From Mycolicibacterium stellerae (GTDB lineage: Bacteria > Actinomycetota > Actinomycetes > Mycobacteriales > Mycobacteriaceae): a stretch of 59,142 bases of DNA. The stretch lies in NCBI RefSeq assembly GCF_003719305.1, contig NZ_RARC01000040.1:1-59142 (forward strand). The letters are read 5' to 3'. A program made the translations under genes and the position numbers. Shown here in pieces: positions 31,930 through 40,017 of the stretch; position 1 is the first letter of the stretch; each line of letters starts with the position of its first letter. The notes beneath the pieces were generated by a model, which was not told the origin of the DNA, did not search any database, and saw only the letters and a program-made list of their open reading frames with translations.

Positions 31930-34869
31930 TTAAGTTTGCGGGCCCGCTGGGGACGGTGGAGTCGGGGGAGTGCTCCACCCGATCAGTGCACCTGTAGTGC
32001 CTGTTCGAGTGAAGTAGGTCGCTTTGCCAGGACGCTGCGGCTCGGCGTAGATGTCCGCGACGATCTTTCCGGCGTCGCGCCGGCCGTCCAGGATCAGGAT
32101 TGGCGCAAGCGAAGCGCGCAGTTTGCCAAGCACGGAGCTGCCGATTGCCACCTGATTCCAGTTTGCAACGGCGGTCGCCGCAAAGATGTGCAGGCCGGTG
32201 TCTCTGGCGCCTTCGACGTGCGGGCCCAGATTCATCAAGGGGTTGTCCATCGTGGACCACACCCCGGCATCGTCGATCACGACGAAGATCTCGGGCCCGG
32301 TGTAGAACTTCTTCGTCATCATCTCCTCCTGCGTCGTGCCGGGAGGAGGTTGCCTGCTCTCGAGCTCAGCAACGAGTTCGCGGATCGCTTCGCGGATCGC
32401 GGACTGGGTGTAGGCGTAGTCGCGCAGATGCGGGCCCCGCACAACGCCGAGCAGGGTACGGCGAGGGTCGAGCACCAGAACCTGGGCCTCTTCGGGACGG
32501 TAGAGAGAGGTGATCGACCGGCACATCACCCGCAGGAAGTTGGTCCGTCCCGACCGTGGCGCACCGACCGCGACCGCGTGCGGGTGATCGGCGATGTCGA
32601 TGTAGGCGGGTCCGAGGTCGGCCTCCGAAAGGCCGAACGGGACAAGGCTCCGTCGGGTCACCGGCTGAGCAAGGCGCTGCACCTCTTCGAACGGCACCGA
32701 TTCGGGCAGCCTGCTGACGGTCGCCGCCTTCTGGACGCCGGAGACCTGGGCGATCAGCGGGCCGATGTCGCGCGTCGCCACCCGGTCAGAGCCGGCCTGC
32801 TCGCCGAGCTCGGGCACACCGATCAACAGATGCATGCCCGCCTTGGTCAGCCCGCGGCCCGGCGCGTTTCGCGGCACTTTCTTGGCGAGCTGGCGGTTCA
32901 TCTCGGAATCGCCCGGATCGGTCAGCCGCAGCTCGATGCGCTCGGTGGCCAACGGTTTGAGCGCCTGCTTGAAGCCCTGCAGATAACTCGTGTGCGAGAT
33001 GACCACGTGCACGCCGTAGCTCAGGAGGCGTGCCAACGAGACGATGTGGTCGACGTACTGCGGATATTCGCTCGCGAACGTCGCCCAGCCGTCGATGACG
33101 AGGATGACGTCGCCGCCTGCCACCGGAACCGGTTCAGGCTTGTCGCTGAACTTGCGCCGCCGGACTTCCTCCATGTCGAGGCCGGTCTTGGCGAACACCG
33201 CCTCACGCTCGGCGACGATGCCCTGCACGGACGCGATGATGCGACCGACGCCCTCACGGTCCACCGCGGGGGCCAGGCTCGCCACGTGCGGGAGCCCGCC
33301 GATGGCCGCAAGGCTCGGGCCGCCTGCGGCGATGCAGTAGAACTGCACGCGCTCCGGCCGGTACATCAGCGACGCCGTGGTGATCATGGTGGCGACGGTG
33401 TTGGTCACCCCGGATTGCGGTCCGCCGATCACCAATGCGTTGGCGCTCAACAGATCCAGGAAGTGAACGTCCTGGCGGTGCTGGCGTGGCCGATCCTCGA
33501 TTCCGACGGGAAACGCCAAGCCGGGCGTCTTGCCGTAATCGACGTCCCACGGCTTGCCCCGCACCAGCCGGACCAATTCGTCGGCGGTCGCCGGCTTCTC
33601 CAGCGGCGGCAGCCACAGCTTGCGGGGCGGACGGGCTCCTGTCGCCCGCAACGAGTCCACGATGGTGTCGACGACGGTCGGCGGCAGCTCGCCGGGCGCC
33701 AGCGGGGTTGGGGCCTGCACCTGAACCGGCGCAGGCTCCTGGCCGTTGCGCTCCGGCGGCGACAGCAGCCCGTCTTCGTCGGGCACCTCGGTCGCGGTGA
33801 ACGATCGCGGCGTGAACCACGTCCCTGCGGCAGCCACCGGCGCGGGCCCGCCGTCTTCGGGCGGCGCCACGTAGGGCGGCGACGAGTAGAAGGCGCGGAA
33901 CTCGCGCGGCGGACGCATGCCTTCGCGCAGATAGCCGGTGCCTTCCTTGCCCTTTTCCGGGAGGTGGGCGGCGATCGACGAGCCGATGGCCTCCCGGGAG
34001 TCCTCCTCGGTGCCGGTGCGCAGCGCCATGAAGAAGCCGATGAGGCTGCGGATCTTCATCAGCCGGTGTGCGTCGACGGTCTGGCCGGCCAGCTGGAGGA
34101 AGACGTGCATCGAACGGCCTTGTCGGACAATGCGCCAACACAGGTCGACGAACTCGGTACCCAGCTCGCTGCGGAACAGCTCCTGGTACTCGTCGATGAT
34201 CACCACCAGGCCGGGAACGGGTTCCAGCGATGGGTCGACCATCCGCTTCTCGTTGTAGACGTTGAGGTCTTTGCAGTTCGTCGCCGCACACAACGCGCCG
34301 CGCCGGTCGAGCTCGCCCTCGAGCGCCTCGAGCATGCGCTCGACGAGATGCATCTCGTCGCCGAGGTTGCTGACGCTGGCGACCACGTGCGGAAACCGTT
34401 CCAGCACAATGCCTGCGGATTTCATCTTCCAGTCAAGAAACGCCACGTTGACCGTCTCCGGCGAATGGGTCAACGCCAGCGAGGTGACCTCGGTGATGAT
34501 CGTCTCGGACTTACCGGAACCCGAGAACCCGATCAACACGGAGTGCATGCCCATTCCGTACTGGGAGGTCTCCTTGAGGTCGAGTTCGACCACTTCGCCG
34601 GTCGGGTCGAGGCCGATCGGAAAGCGCATCCACAGCCGGTTCTGCGTCCGCCGCGCAGACCAGAGCCGATCCACGTCGAGTTTCCGGGCATCGCGAATGC
34701 CCAAGACTTCCAACAGGTCTCGCGCCGGACCGTCGGAGGTGACCGCGGTGGCCGCGCCGACCGGACGCCACGGGGCCAGTGTGCGCGCGAACCGCTCGGC
34801 CTCGGCGATGCTCATCGTGTCGGCGACGGCGTAGAAGGCGTCGTCGAGTTCTTCTGGCAGCGATGTCAC
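31930..34869 (-). CDS. eccCb: EccC C-terminal part (EccCb) with all three FtsK/SpoIIIE ATPase domains
   Basis: 979 residues, the cytosolic motor of the ESX system. ATPase1 has an intact Walker A, GFSGSGKS (114-121), and Walker B VVIIDE (222-227). ATPase2 has GGPQSGVTN (482-490), with Val in place of the Walker lysine. ATPase3 has GAPRSGRTN (769-777), with Arg in its place. ATPase3 is expected to bind the substrate signal. ESX-1 EccCb1 carries only ATPase2 and 3, so this split is earlier. GTG 34869 overlaps the eccCa stop (GTGA); much longer upstream reading is a shadow of eccCa. Confidence 0.9.
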   Translation of the reverse strand: MTSLPEELDDAFYAVADTMSIAEAERFARTLAPWRPVGAATAVTSDGPARDLLEVLGIRDARKLDVDRLWSARRTQNRLWMRFPIGLDPTGEVVELDLKETSQYGMGMHSVLIGFSGSGKSETIITEVTSLALTHSPETVNVAFLDWKMKSAGIVLERFPHVVASVSNLGDEMHLVERMLEALEGELDRRGALCAATNCKDLNVYNEKRMVDPSLEPVPGLVVIIDEYQELFRSELGTEFVDLCWRIVRQGRSMHVFLQLAGQTVDAHRLMKIRSLIGFFMALRTGTEEDSREAIGSSIAAHLPEKGKEGTGYLREGMRPPREFRAFYSSPPYVAPPEDGGPAPVAAAGTWFTPRSFTATEVPDEDGLLSPPERNGQEPAPVQVQAPTPLAPGELPPTVVDTIVDSLRATGARPPRKLWLPPLEKPATADELVRLVRGKPWDVDYGKTPGLAFPVGIEDRPRQHRQDVHFLDLLSANALVIGGPQSGVTNTVATMITTASLMYRPERVQFYCIAAGGPSLAAIGGLPHVASLAPAVDREGVGRIIASVQGIVAEREAVFAKTGLDMEEVRRRKFSDKPEPVPVAGGDVILVIDGWATFASEYPQYVDHIVSLARLLSYGVHVVISHTSYLQGFKQALKPLATERIELRLTDPGDSEMNRQLAKKVPRNAPGRGLTKAGMHLLIGVPELGEQAGSDRVATRDIGPLIAQVSGVQKAATVSRLPESVPFEEVQRLAQPVTRRSLVPFGLSEADLGPAYIDIADHPHAVAVGAPRSGRTNFLRVMCRSITSLYRPEEAQVLVLDPRRTLLGVVRGPHLRDYAYTQSAIREAIRELVAELESRQPPPGTTQEEMMTKKFYTGPEIFVVIDDAGVWSTMDNPLMNLGPHVEGARDTGLHIFAATAVANWNQVAIGSSVLGKLRASLAPILILDGRRDAGKIVADIYAEPQRPGKATYFTRTGTTGALIGWSTPPTPPSPAGPQT

Positions 34870-36053
34870 CGGTAACCCACCCCCACCCGCTTGCGCAGCA
34901 CACCGCCCGACAGCCGGTAGGTCGTGTCGGGGGCGAAGCCGACGCCCCGGTGGGATGTCGCCGCCCCAGCGGGTCCGGCGCCGACCTCGGGGGCCAGCCG
35001 CAGGAAGCACACCCGCCCGACGCCCCGCTTGCCGGTGGCGCCCGCCCAGTCCTCCGCTGCGCCGCAGTTGTCGTCGACGATCACCCACAGTGGCGGTGCC
35101 GACGGATCCGGGCCGCCGTGCAACCCGCTGGCGGGCGGCGTCCACTCCTTGCGGTCGAGCAGGTCGTCGCCCGCGAAGGCTTCCAGATCGGCGGGGGAGC
35201 TGAACAGCAGCCTGCGTTCGCCGCATCCGTCGCGAGCTTCGCGATGCTGGCAGTGCGGAAGCCACTTCGCCCAATCCCAGCGGTCGGGCGCCGACGTCAC
35301 GATCATGATCTGCAGATCGGCCGGGCTGTGGAACGCGGCCAGCTGACACAGCATCGCCCTGCAGATGCCGCGGACCGCGTCCATCTCGCCGACAAGTGAG
35401 ATGCCGGGGCTGCGCTCAAGCCACAGCACCCTTGGCATGCCGCGGACGTGCCGCTGTTCGAGCAGGAACTTGCGCAGCGCGTGGCCGGTCGCGGGCTCGA
35501 TCTTGGATGCTGCGGCGATCTGAGGCTTGTCGATGGTCATCGCCAGCTCGACCCGCCCCGTGCCCAGTCGCACCACACCGAACTCGGGGTCGCCGGGACG
35601 GCGCTCCCACATGCGGGGCGAGCCGGCAACGCTGATCAACTCCGACGGCGCCCAGTGGCTGTGTTCGCGATGCTGCCACTGCTTGCGCGCGGCTTCCTGG
35701 ACCTCGTCGCGCACCTCGTCGAGGCGGGCGAAGTACTCCCTGCGGTACTGCTCGAGCTGACTCCACGGCATCTTCTGGGCGGCCCCACGTCCGCGGAACA
35801 GCATTCCGCCCATGCTCATCAGCATGATCAGCGGAAAGATAGCAAACCCGGTAGCAAGCGATCGCTGGCCCGAAACGTACATCGCGATGATGAAGCCGAG
35901 GACGCCGACAATGAGGCCGATCGGCAGCACGATGCCCCAGATGCTGCGTGGCGGCGGAACCGGTGCGGCGATGGGCGGCTCAACCGCGATCTTGCCCCCA
36001 CCGGCCTCGGGAGGTGGCACGCGCGGTGGCGGCACAAACGGGCGCGTGGTCAC
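34866..36053 (-). CDS. eccCa: EccC N-terminal part (EccCa): membrane helices and DUF domain only
   Basis: 395 residues. A Pro-rich N-terminus is followed by two membrane helices (IWGIVLPIGLIVGVLGFIIAM, residues about 38-58, and a second at about 66-86), the stalk, and the DUF/ATPase0 domain (RREYFARLDEVRDEVQEAAR, WERRPGDPEFGVVRLG, WLPHCQH, PPLWVIVDDNCG). It stops in the linker before ATPase1, so it contains no P-loop. It starts at GTG. Together eccCa and eccCb are about 1375 residues, normal for an undivided EccC. The break lies after a G5 tract, so a frameshift is the alternative. Confidence 0.88.
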   Translation of the reverse strand: MTTRPFVPPPRVPPPEAGGGKIAVEPPIAAPVPPPRSIWGIVLPIGLIVGVLGFIIAMYVSGQRSLATGFAIFPLIMLMSMGGMLFRGRGAAQKMPWSQLEQYRREYFARLDEVRDEVQEAARKQWQHREHSHWAPSELISVAGSPRMWERRPGDPEFGVVRLGTGRVELAMTIDKPQIAAASKIEPATGHALRKFLLEQRHVRGMPRVLWLERSPGISLVGEMDAVRGICRAMLCQLAAFHSPADLQIMIVTSAPDRWDWAKWLPHCQHREARDGCGERRLLFSSPADLEAFAGDDLLDRKEWTPPASGLHGGPDPSAPPLWVIVDDNCGAAEDWAGATGKRGVGRVCFLRLAPEVGAGPAGAATSHRGVGFAPDTTYRLSGGVLRKRVGVGYR

Positions 36054-36111
36054 TTTCTAACCCTAACCGAGATCTGGGCCCTGGTAGGTCGGCAACTTTT
36101 CGCGTCAGCCC

Positions 36112-36453
36112 TCAGCGGCTGGCCTTCCAGGATTCTTGGGCAACGACATTGGCTCTAGCAAGCAAATCGTTGAGCTTTTCCTCGAGCCCGAGGTGCGTGA
36201 GCCTGCCCGGCACCGATTCGTGAATGGACAGGCTGAGCAGGCGGCCGTCCGGGCCGAGCTGGATGCGGATGTCCCCGTCGGGGTCCATGGCGTCGGTGCG
36301 CAACGCGGCCAGCCGATCCAGGATGGCCGTCAGCTCGTCGTAGGTAGCCGCCAGTTCGGCCCGGCTGTATTTGACCTTGCCCGCGTCGTCGAGTTCGTCG
36401 AACCCGGTCATAGTCGTCGGTTCTTGACGCAAGTGCTCATCACGTGCGCTCAT
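36112..36453 (-). CDS. EspL-like YbaB/EbfC-family small protein
   Basis: 113 residues. After an N-terminal helix (RAELAATYDELTAILDRLAAL) comes a short sheet, IRIQLGPDGRLLSLSI, followed by HLGLEEKLNDLLARANVVAQ. This matches the YbaB/EbfC fold of EspL, which in ESX-1 sits next to EspB and stabilises Esp substrates. The ATG at 36453 overlaps the EspB-like stop by 14 bases; ATG 36411 (MTGFDELDD) is an alternative. No Shine-Dalgarno supports either. It is 58 bp upstream of eccCa. Confidence 0.75.
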   Translation of the reverse strand: MSARDEHLRQEPTTMTGFDELDDAGKVKYSRAELAATYDELTAILDRLAALRTDAMDPDGDIRIQLGPDGRLLSLSIHESVPGRLTHLGLEEKLNDLLARANVVAQESWKASR

Positions 36454-38104
36454 TATCTAACGGCGCCAACGTGATTCGCCGCAACACCGGCCCGCGAGGT
36501 GGGTCGTCGTCGCCGGCGTCGGCGTCGGCACGGGTGCGCGACGCTTCGGCCGCGGCGGCAGTGCGGTCGGAGACCTTGCCGGTGACCGGCTCGGTGTGCG
36601 GCTGCGGAGGCGTGACCACCTTCTTGTCCGCAGCCACCCGGTCGGCACCGGCGTCGCCGCCCTGGCCGTGCGGCATCATCCCGCCCATCGGCATGCCCAT
36701 CGGCATCCCACCCATCGCGCTGCCGCCCGCGGGAGCCGGCGTCGTCGGGGGAGGCGCCGCACCCGCGGGGACGGTCGGCACGGTGTGCGAGGTCGACGGG
36801 GTGACGGCTGGTCCAAGCGCCCCGGCCGGATGGGTGTCGCCGACGCCACCGCCGCCCGCTCCGCCGGCCCCCTTGGCCTTGGCCAGCTCTTCGTGGTCCA
36901 GGTTGCCGACGGATTTGGCCAGCTCCGGGTCTGTCGCCTTCTTCGACGCCAAGCCGGACATCCCTTGGCTGGCGGTCTGCGCCAAACCTTGACCGGTCTG
37001 CATGAGCGCCTGCGGGACCTGACCGGCCATGCCCGCCAAGCCGCCGGCCATGCCGCCGATCGCGCCGAGTGCCGATGGCAGCATCTGCGCCAGCTGACCC
37101 GCACTCTCTCCTGCCTGTCCGGCCTGGCTCGCTTCTGCGGCACCCGCCTTGGCCAGCTGAGCCTGCCCAGGCGCAGCGGTGGCCTGGGGAATTGGACCTG
37201 CGCCGGCGGCTGCCGGGGCGCCACCCCCTGGTGCGCCGACAGGGGCCTGGGGTGCGCCGGCGCCCTTGGGCGACGTGCTCGTCTCGGTCACGCCCGCATA
37301 CCGTGTCGCTTCGGCGGTTGCGCGGGCTTCGAGCATGCCGAGGTCGGTACGTGCCTGCGATGCCGCGATCTGGTCCCGCGCGGCCAGCGCCTGATTCAGC
37401 CTGTTGGTGGCGTCGGTGAATTCCTGCGGCTTGGGGGTGGCGGACACCGTTTCGCTGTAGTCGTCGGCGTGTTTACGCGACTGGCCCGCGAGCTCGAACC
37501 ATCGGTCGGCGATGGTATTGAGCGCGGTGACGTGTTCGTTGAGCCGGCCCGCGAGAGCGGCGGTGCCGACGGGACTGTCCCAGAGTTCCGGCACCGTCGC
37601 GGCGACCTCTCGCACGGCGATCGCCGCGGTGTCGATGGCGATGGCGTTGTTCGTCGCGGTGTTACTGAACCCGACCCCGTTGGCCGCGGACCCGGTGTGG
37701 ACGAGCTGGGCAAAGCCTTCGCCGCTGAGCGTCGCCCCTGGCGGGATGGGCACCCGCACATCGGGCGGGATCGGCGGAACGGGTTCAAGGGTGGCCAGCG
37801 TCGTGTCGTCTACGGCCACCGCTGAAGGCAGCAGTACATTCAGGCCTGCGGCGTTGAGCTCCTCCTGGGTACCGAACTTCTGCGCGATCAGGATCAGGTG
37901 CCCCGCGGCCCTGTGCAGGCTGTAGGCCTGCGCGCACGCCGCTCCCCACAGTTGCATGGAGGCCATGTCGAGGCGCGCCGCGGCTCCGCCCGATGTGGGA
38001 TCGGCTGCCAGCGGCGCCATTTCGGCGAGCAGACCCTGCGCCGAAGTTGCCAGGCCAAGCAACTTCTGCGCGGCGGCGACGAGCCCAGCGACATCGACCT
38101 TCAT
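36440..38104 (-). CDS. EspB/PPE-like ESX substrate candidate
   Basis: 554 residues. The N-terminal about 270 residues are alpha-helical with Ala-rich heptads. A W-D-S-P-V-G segment (VPELWDSPVGTAALAGRL) may be the W-x-G-like turn, and HADDYSETVSATP follows. The region 280-480 is Ala/Gly/Pro/Gln low-complexity, with GGMPMGMPMGGMMPHGQGG resembling the EspB and EspK tails. The acidic C-terminus ends GPVLRRITLAPLDNERT. It sits before an EspL-like gene, as espB neighbours espL in ESX-1. From memory, Rv3899c beside ESX-2 holds the same place. It is a secreted-substrate candidate by context. Confidence 0.72.
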   Translation of the reverse strand: MKVDVAGLVAAAQKLLGLATSAQGLLAEMAPLAADPTSGGAAARLDMASMQLWGAACAQAYSLHRAAGHLILIAQKFGTQEELNAAGLNVLLPSAVAVDDTTLATLEPVPPIPPDVRVPIPPGATLSGEGFAQLVHTGSAANGVGFSNTATNNAIAIDTAAIAVREVAATVPELWDSPVGTAALAGRLNEHVTALNTIADRWFELAGQSRKHADDYSETVSATPKPQEFTDATNRLNQALAARDQIAASQARTDLGMLEARATAEATRYAGVTETSTSPKGAGAPQAPVGAPGGGAPAAAGAGPIPQATAAPGQAQLAKAGAAEASQAGQAGESAGQLAQMLPSALGAIGGMAGGLAGMAGQVPQALMQTGQGLAQTASQGMSGLASKKATDPELAKSVGNLDHEELAKAKGAGGAGGGGVGDTHPAGALGPAVTPSTSHTVPTVPAGAAPPPTTPAPAGGSAMGGMPMGMPMGGMMPHGQGGDAGADRVAADKKVVTPPQPHTEPVTGKVSDRTAAAAEASRTRADADAGDDDPPRGPVLRRITLAPLDNERT

Positions 38105-38111
38105 CAGCGAC

Positions 38112-38387
38112 CTACAGCTCTGCGAGCTTCCGCTCGGCGGTGGCGAGGTCCTGCTCGGTGGGCATATCGTCCACAGGAATCGACCTGCCCTCCAGCTCGG
38201 AACGGATCACCAGCTGCCCCTTCAGATACGCGACATCGTTGCACGCCATGATGCCCTGTGCGATTTCGATGGCCGACCGCTTCATGGCGGCGGGCTCGAT
38301 CTGCACACCGAGCGTGTGCCCGGCGACGGCGACCCGGACAAAGATTGTGTTGTCCGGTGTCGCGGCGGTGAACGACTGCTCAGTCAA
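38112..38387 (-). CDS. Small DUF2694-like protein
   Basis: 91 residues from TTG 38387, with GGAG seven bases upstream. The protein reads TEQSFTAATPDNTIFVRVAV, then GHTLGVQIEPAAMKRSAIEI and CNDVAYLKGQLVIRSELEG, a two-sheet plus helix layout recalling YbaB-type EspL proteins and DUF2694. It overlaps the EspC/F-like stop by eight bases and ends 7 bp before the EspB-like ATG, so it is locked between these two. I suggest a chaperone for one of them. The TTG start makes it easy to miss or mis-start. Confidence 0.72.
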   Translation of the reverse strand: MTEQSFTAATPDNTIFVRVAVAGHTLGVQIEPAAMKRSAIEIAQGIMACNDVAYLKGQLVIRSELEGRSIPVDDMPTEQDLATAERKLAEL

Positions 38388-38679
38388 GGCGGAGCTCCGC
38401 GGCGTTGATCTCTTCCTGGTCGCGGAACCGCACCGCGATGGCTCGTAGGTTGTCGGCCGCCGCGCGATGCGCCGCCTCGTGGTCGGCGAACGCCGCATCA
38501 CGGCGCGCCACGACGTCGTTCGCCGCCGCCTTGAATTGATGCATGATCGGCCCGTGGGTGGCCACCGACGCGAGGATCTCCGATCCCGCGCTGCGGGCAA
38601 CGGCGATCTCGTCGGCCACCCCGTCATGCCGCGTGGCGACCTGGTTCAGCAGTGCAGGGGTAATCCGGATTGTTGTCAT
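38380..38679 (-). CDS. EspC/EspF-like secreted protein (DUF2580)
   Basis: 99 residues in a helical hairpin with the ESX-1 EspC/EspF layout: ITPALLNQVATRHDGVADEI, a turn ATHGPIMHQF (the H-G-P motif as in EspC/F), and a second helix ending in RFRDQEEINA. The export motif YxxxD/E appears as FxxxE (F-R-D-Q-E). AGGAG immediately precedes the ATG. It is probably an exported partner of the EspB-like or DUF4226-like protein (inference). Confidence 0.8.
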   Translation of the reverse strand: MTTIRITPALLNQVATRHDGVADEIAVARSAGSEILASVATHGPIMHQFKAAANDVVARRDAAFADHEAAHRAAADNLRAIAVRFRDQEEINAAELRLD

Positions 38680-38688
38680 GCGGTGCTC

Positions 38689-39474
38689 CTACAGCAGTCG
38701 GGCCGGCCGGGTCTGGGCGGGACCGTCCTCGTCGGGTGGCCCGGGATCGTCGGGTGGACGCGGTGTGCGACGGTCCTCGGGGCGGTCGTCTTCATCGGCG
38801 TCGGTCTCGTGGTCCTCGTCCACGTCCACGTCCTCGTCCTCGGTTGTCGATGTCTCGGCGAGTTCTTCGGTGAGGTCGGGCTCGTCACCGCGGTCCAGAA
38901 GTCCCGACGCCAAGCCGGCCAGCGGAGTGGCGGCTCCAGCCAAGCCACCTGCGCCCTGGGCGGGAGCGGCTGCCGCGCCCTGCGCCGCCTGGGGCAATGC
39001 CCCAAGCGCCGAGCCGACGGCGGGCAACATGCCCGCGGTCGGATCTCCGGTCGATGCGCCGCCGGACGCCGTGGCAGGCGCAACCGCACCGGCGCGCTCG
39101 GAAATGGGGAGCAGATACCCGCTGGCGAGTGCGCGGGTGAGCTTCGCGTGGTCCTCGTCGGTCAGTGCGCCGGTTTCGACGATGTCGGCGATCTCGGCGA
39201 CCTTGCTGCGCAGGAACAACAGGAAACCGCGCTCACCGGCGGGCGTATCGAGCGCCGCGACCGGGTTGTTGATGGCCTCGATCAGCTGCCGCTGAATGTC
39301 CTGCAGCGCACCACGGCCGGCCACCGTCACCGAATGGGCGGACAGGATCGCCTCGGTGAGTTGGATTTCCGCAGACCGCATTTCGGAGTAGTCATTGCTA
39401 AGCCCGGCCTGCAGCGTGCGGACGGCGTCTGCGGCCGCGCCGGACTGTGGAGTGTCGACAGAAGGGTGCGTCAC
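38689..39474 (-). CDS. DUF4226-like ESX-associated protein
   Basis: 261 residues. The N-terminal about 125 residues are helical (TLQAGLSNDYSEMRSAEIQL, then LQDIQRQLIEAINNPVAALD and LLFLRSKVAEIADIVETGAL), in the DUF4226 style. An Ala/Gly-rich middle and a strongly acidic, Pro-rich tail (EDEDVDVDEDHETDADEDD) follow. The GTG start overlaps the stop of the small upstream gene (GTGA). Similar proteins lie beside ESX loci (Rv0025/Rv3900c region as I recall). The function is not known. Confidence 0.7.
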   Translation of the reverse strand: MTHPSVDTPQSGAAADAVRTLQAGLSNDYSEMRSAEIQLTEAILSAHSVTVAGRGALQDIQRQLIEAINNPVAALDTPAGERGFLLFLRSKVAEIADIVETGALTDEDHAKLTRALASGYLLPISERAGAVAPATASGGASTGDPTAGMLPAVGSALGALPQAAQGAAAAPAQGAGGLAGAATPLAGLASGLLDRGDEPDLTEELAETSTTEDEDVDVDEDHETDADEDDRPEDRRTPRPPDDPGPPDEDGPAQTRPARLL

Positions 39475-39623
39475 AGCAATCCGCCGCCGAGGTCATCCTG
39501 GAGGTCGGGGCGCGGCGCGAATTCTGCAGGCAACGTCGGCCTTCCCGCGCCGTCGAACAGCTCCTGGGCGTGCGACAGGGCCGTCAGCACGGTGCTGACC
39601 TGCCCGAGCAGCCATCCGTCCAC
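39471..39623 (-). CDS. Small 50-residue gene, first of the esp module
   Basis: GTG 39623 with GAAGGGG six bases upstream opens a 50-codon frame. It reads MDGWLLGQVSTVLTALSHAQ, then ELFDGAGRPTLPAEFAPRPD and LQDDLGGGLL, and ends in TGA that overlaps the next GTG (GTGA). The amphipathic N-terminal helix and tight coupling argue for a real gene. The stop codon upstream in frame excludes a longer form. It is probably too short for default gene callers. The function is unknown. Confidence 0.7.
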   Translation of the reverse strand: MDGWLLGQVSTVLTALSHAQELFDGAGRPTLPAEFAPRPDLQDDLGGGLL

Positions 39624-39722
39624 GTCCGCCCCTTCCGTCGCCAGTCAGCCTAACGCGCAGTGCGGAGGCCTTTCTGCGGCAATTTCAAGGTGGAGAGCAA
39701 ACTGGCGCTCGGCGTGGTTTCG

Positions 39723-39980
39723 TCAGGCGTCGAGGTCCTGCTCGACGAGTTCGGCGACTTTCGCCAGCGCCGCCTCGTCGTCCGAGTGCACGGTCACCTT
39801 AGCCCCGTTGCCTGCGCCAAGCGTCATGATCATCAGGGCCGAGCCGGCGTCAACGGGTTCGCCACCGTCCATCGAAAGCGTCACCGGCACACCGGCGTTG
39901 ACGACTGCCTCGGCGATGATCGCCGCGGGTCGGGCGTGCAGGCCGATCGCCGATCCGACAGTGACGGTCTTGGCTGCCAT
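39723..39980 (-). CDS. ptsH: PTS phosphocarrier protein HPr
   Basis: 85 residues. It has the active-site histidine His15 in GLHARPAAIIAEA, followed by the conserved SALMIMTLGAGNG around the regulatory-serine region. It carries phosphate from enzyme I to the fructose EIIA domain. It is the last gene of the fruR-fruK-fruA-ptsH operon, 37 bp after fruA. Length is typical. Confidence 0.96.
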   Translation of the reverse strand: MAAKTVTVGSAIGLHARPAAIIAEAVVNAGVPVTLSMDGGEPVDAGSALMIMTLGAGNGAKVTVHSDDEAALAKVAELVEQDLDA

Positions 39981-40017
39981 GGGGTTCTCCTTGTTGTCGT
40001 TGGGTTGATTGTGCGGA

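Noticed and set aside
31936..34875. 979-codon open frame on the plus strand
   Set aside because: Mirror of eccCb in the codon-antisense frame; the translation is low-complexity and the minus-strand frame carries clear ATPase motifs.
34870..35349. Upstream extension of eccCb to 1139 residues
   Set aside because: This part is an out-of-frame shadow of eccCa, whose own frame matches the EccC DUF domain.
18716..39623. Plasmid origin of the ESX locus
   Set aside because: No relaxase, partition or replication genes flank it; both sides are chromosomal housekeeping genes. A past plasmid origin remains possible but cannot be seen here.
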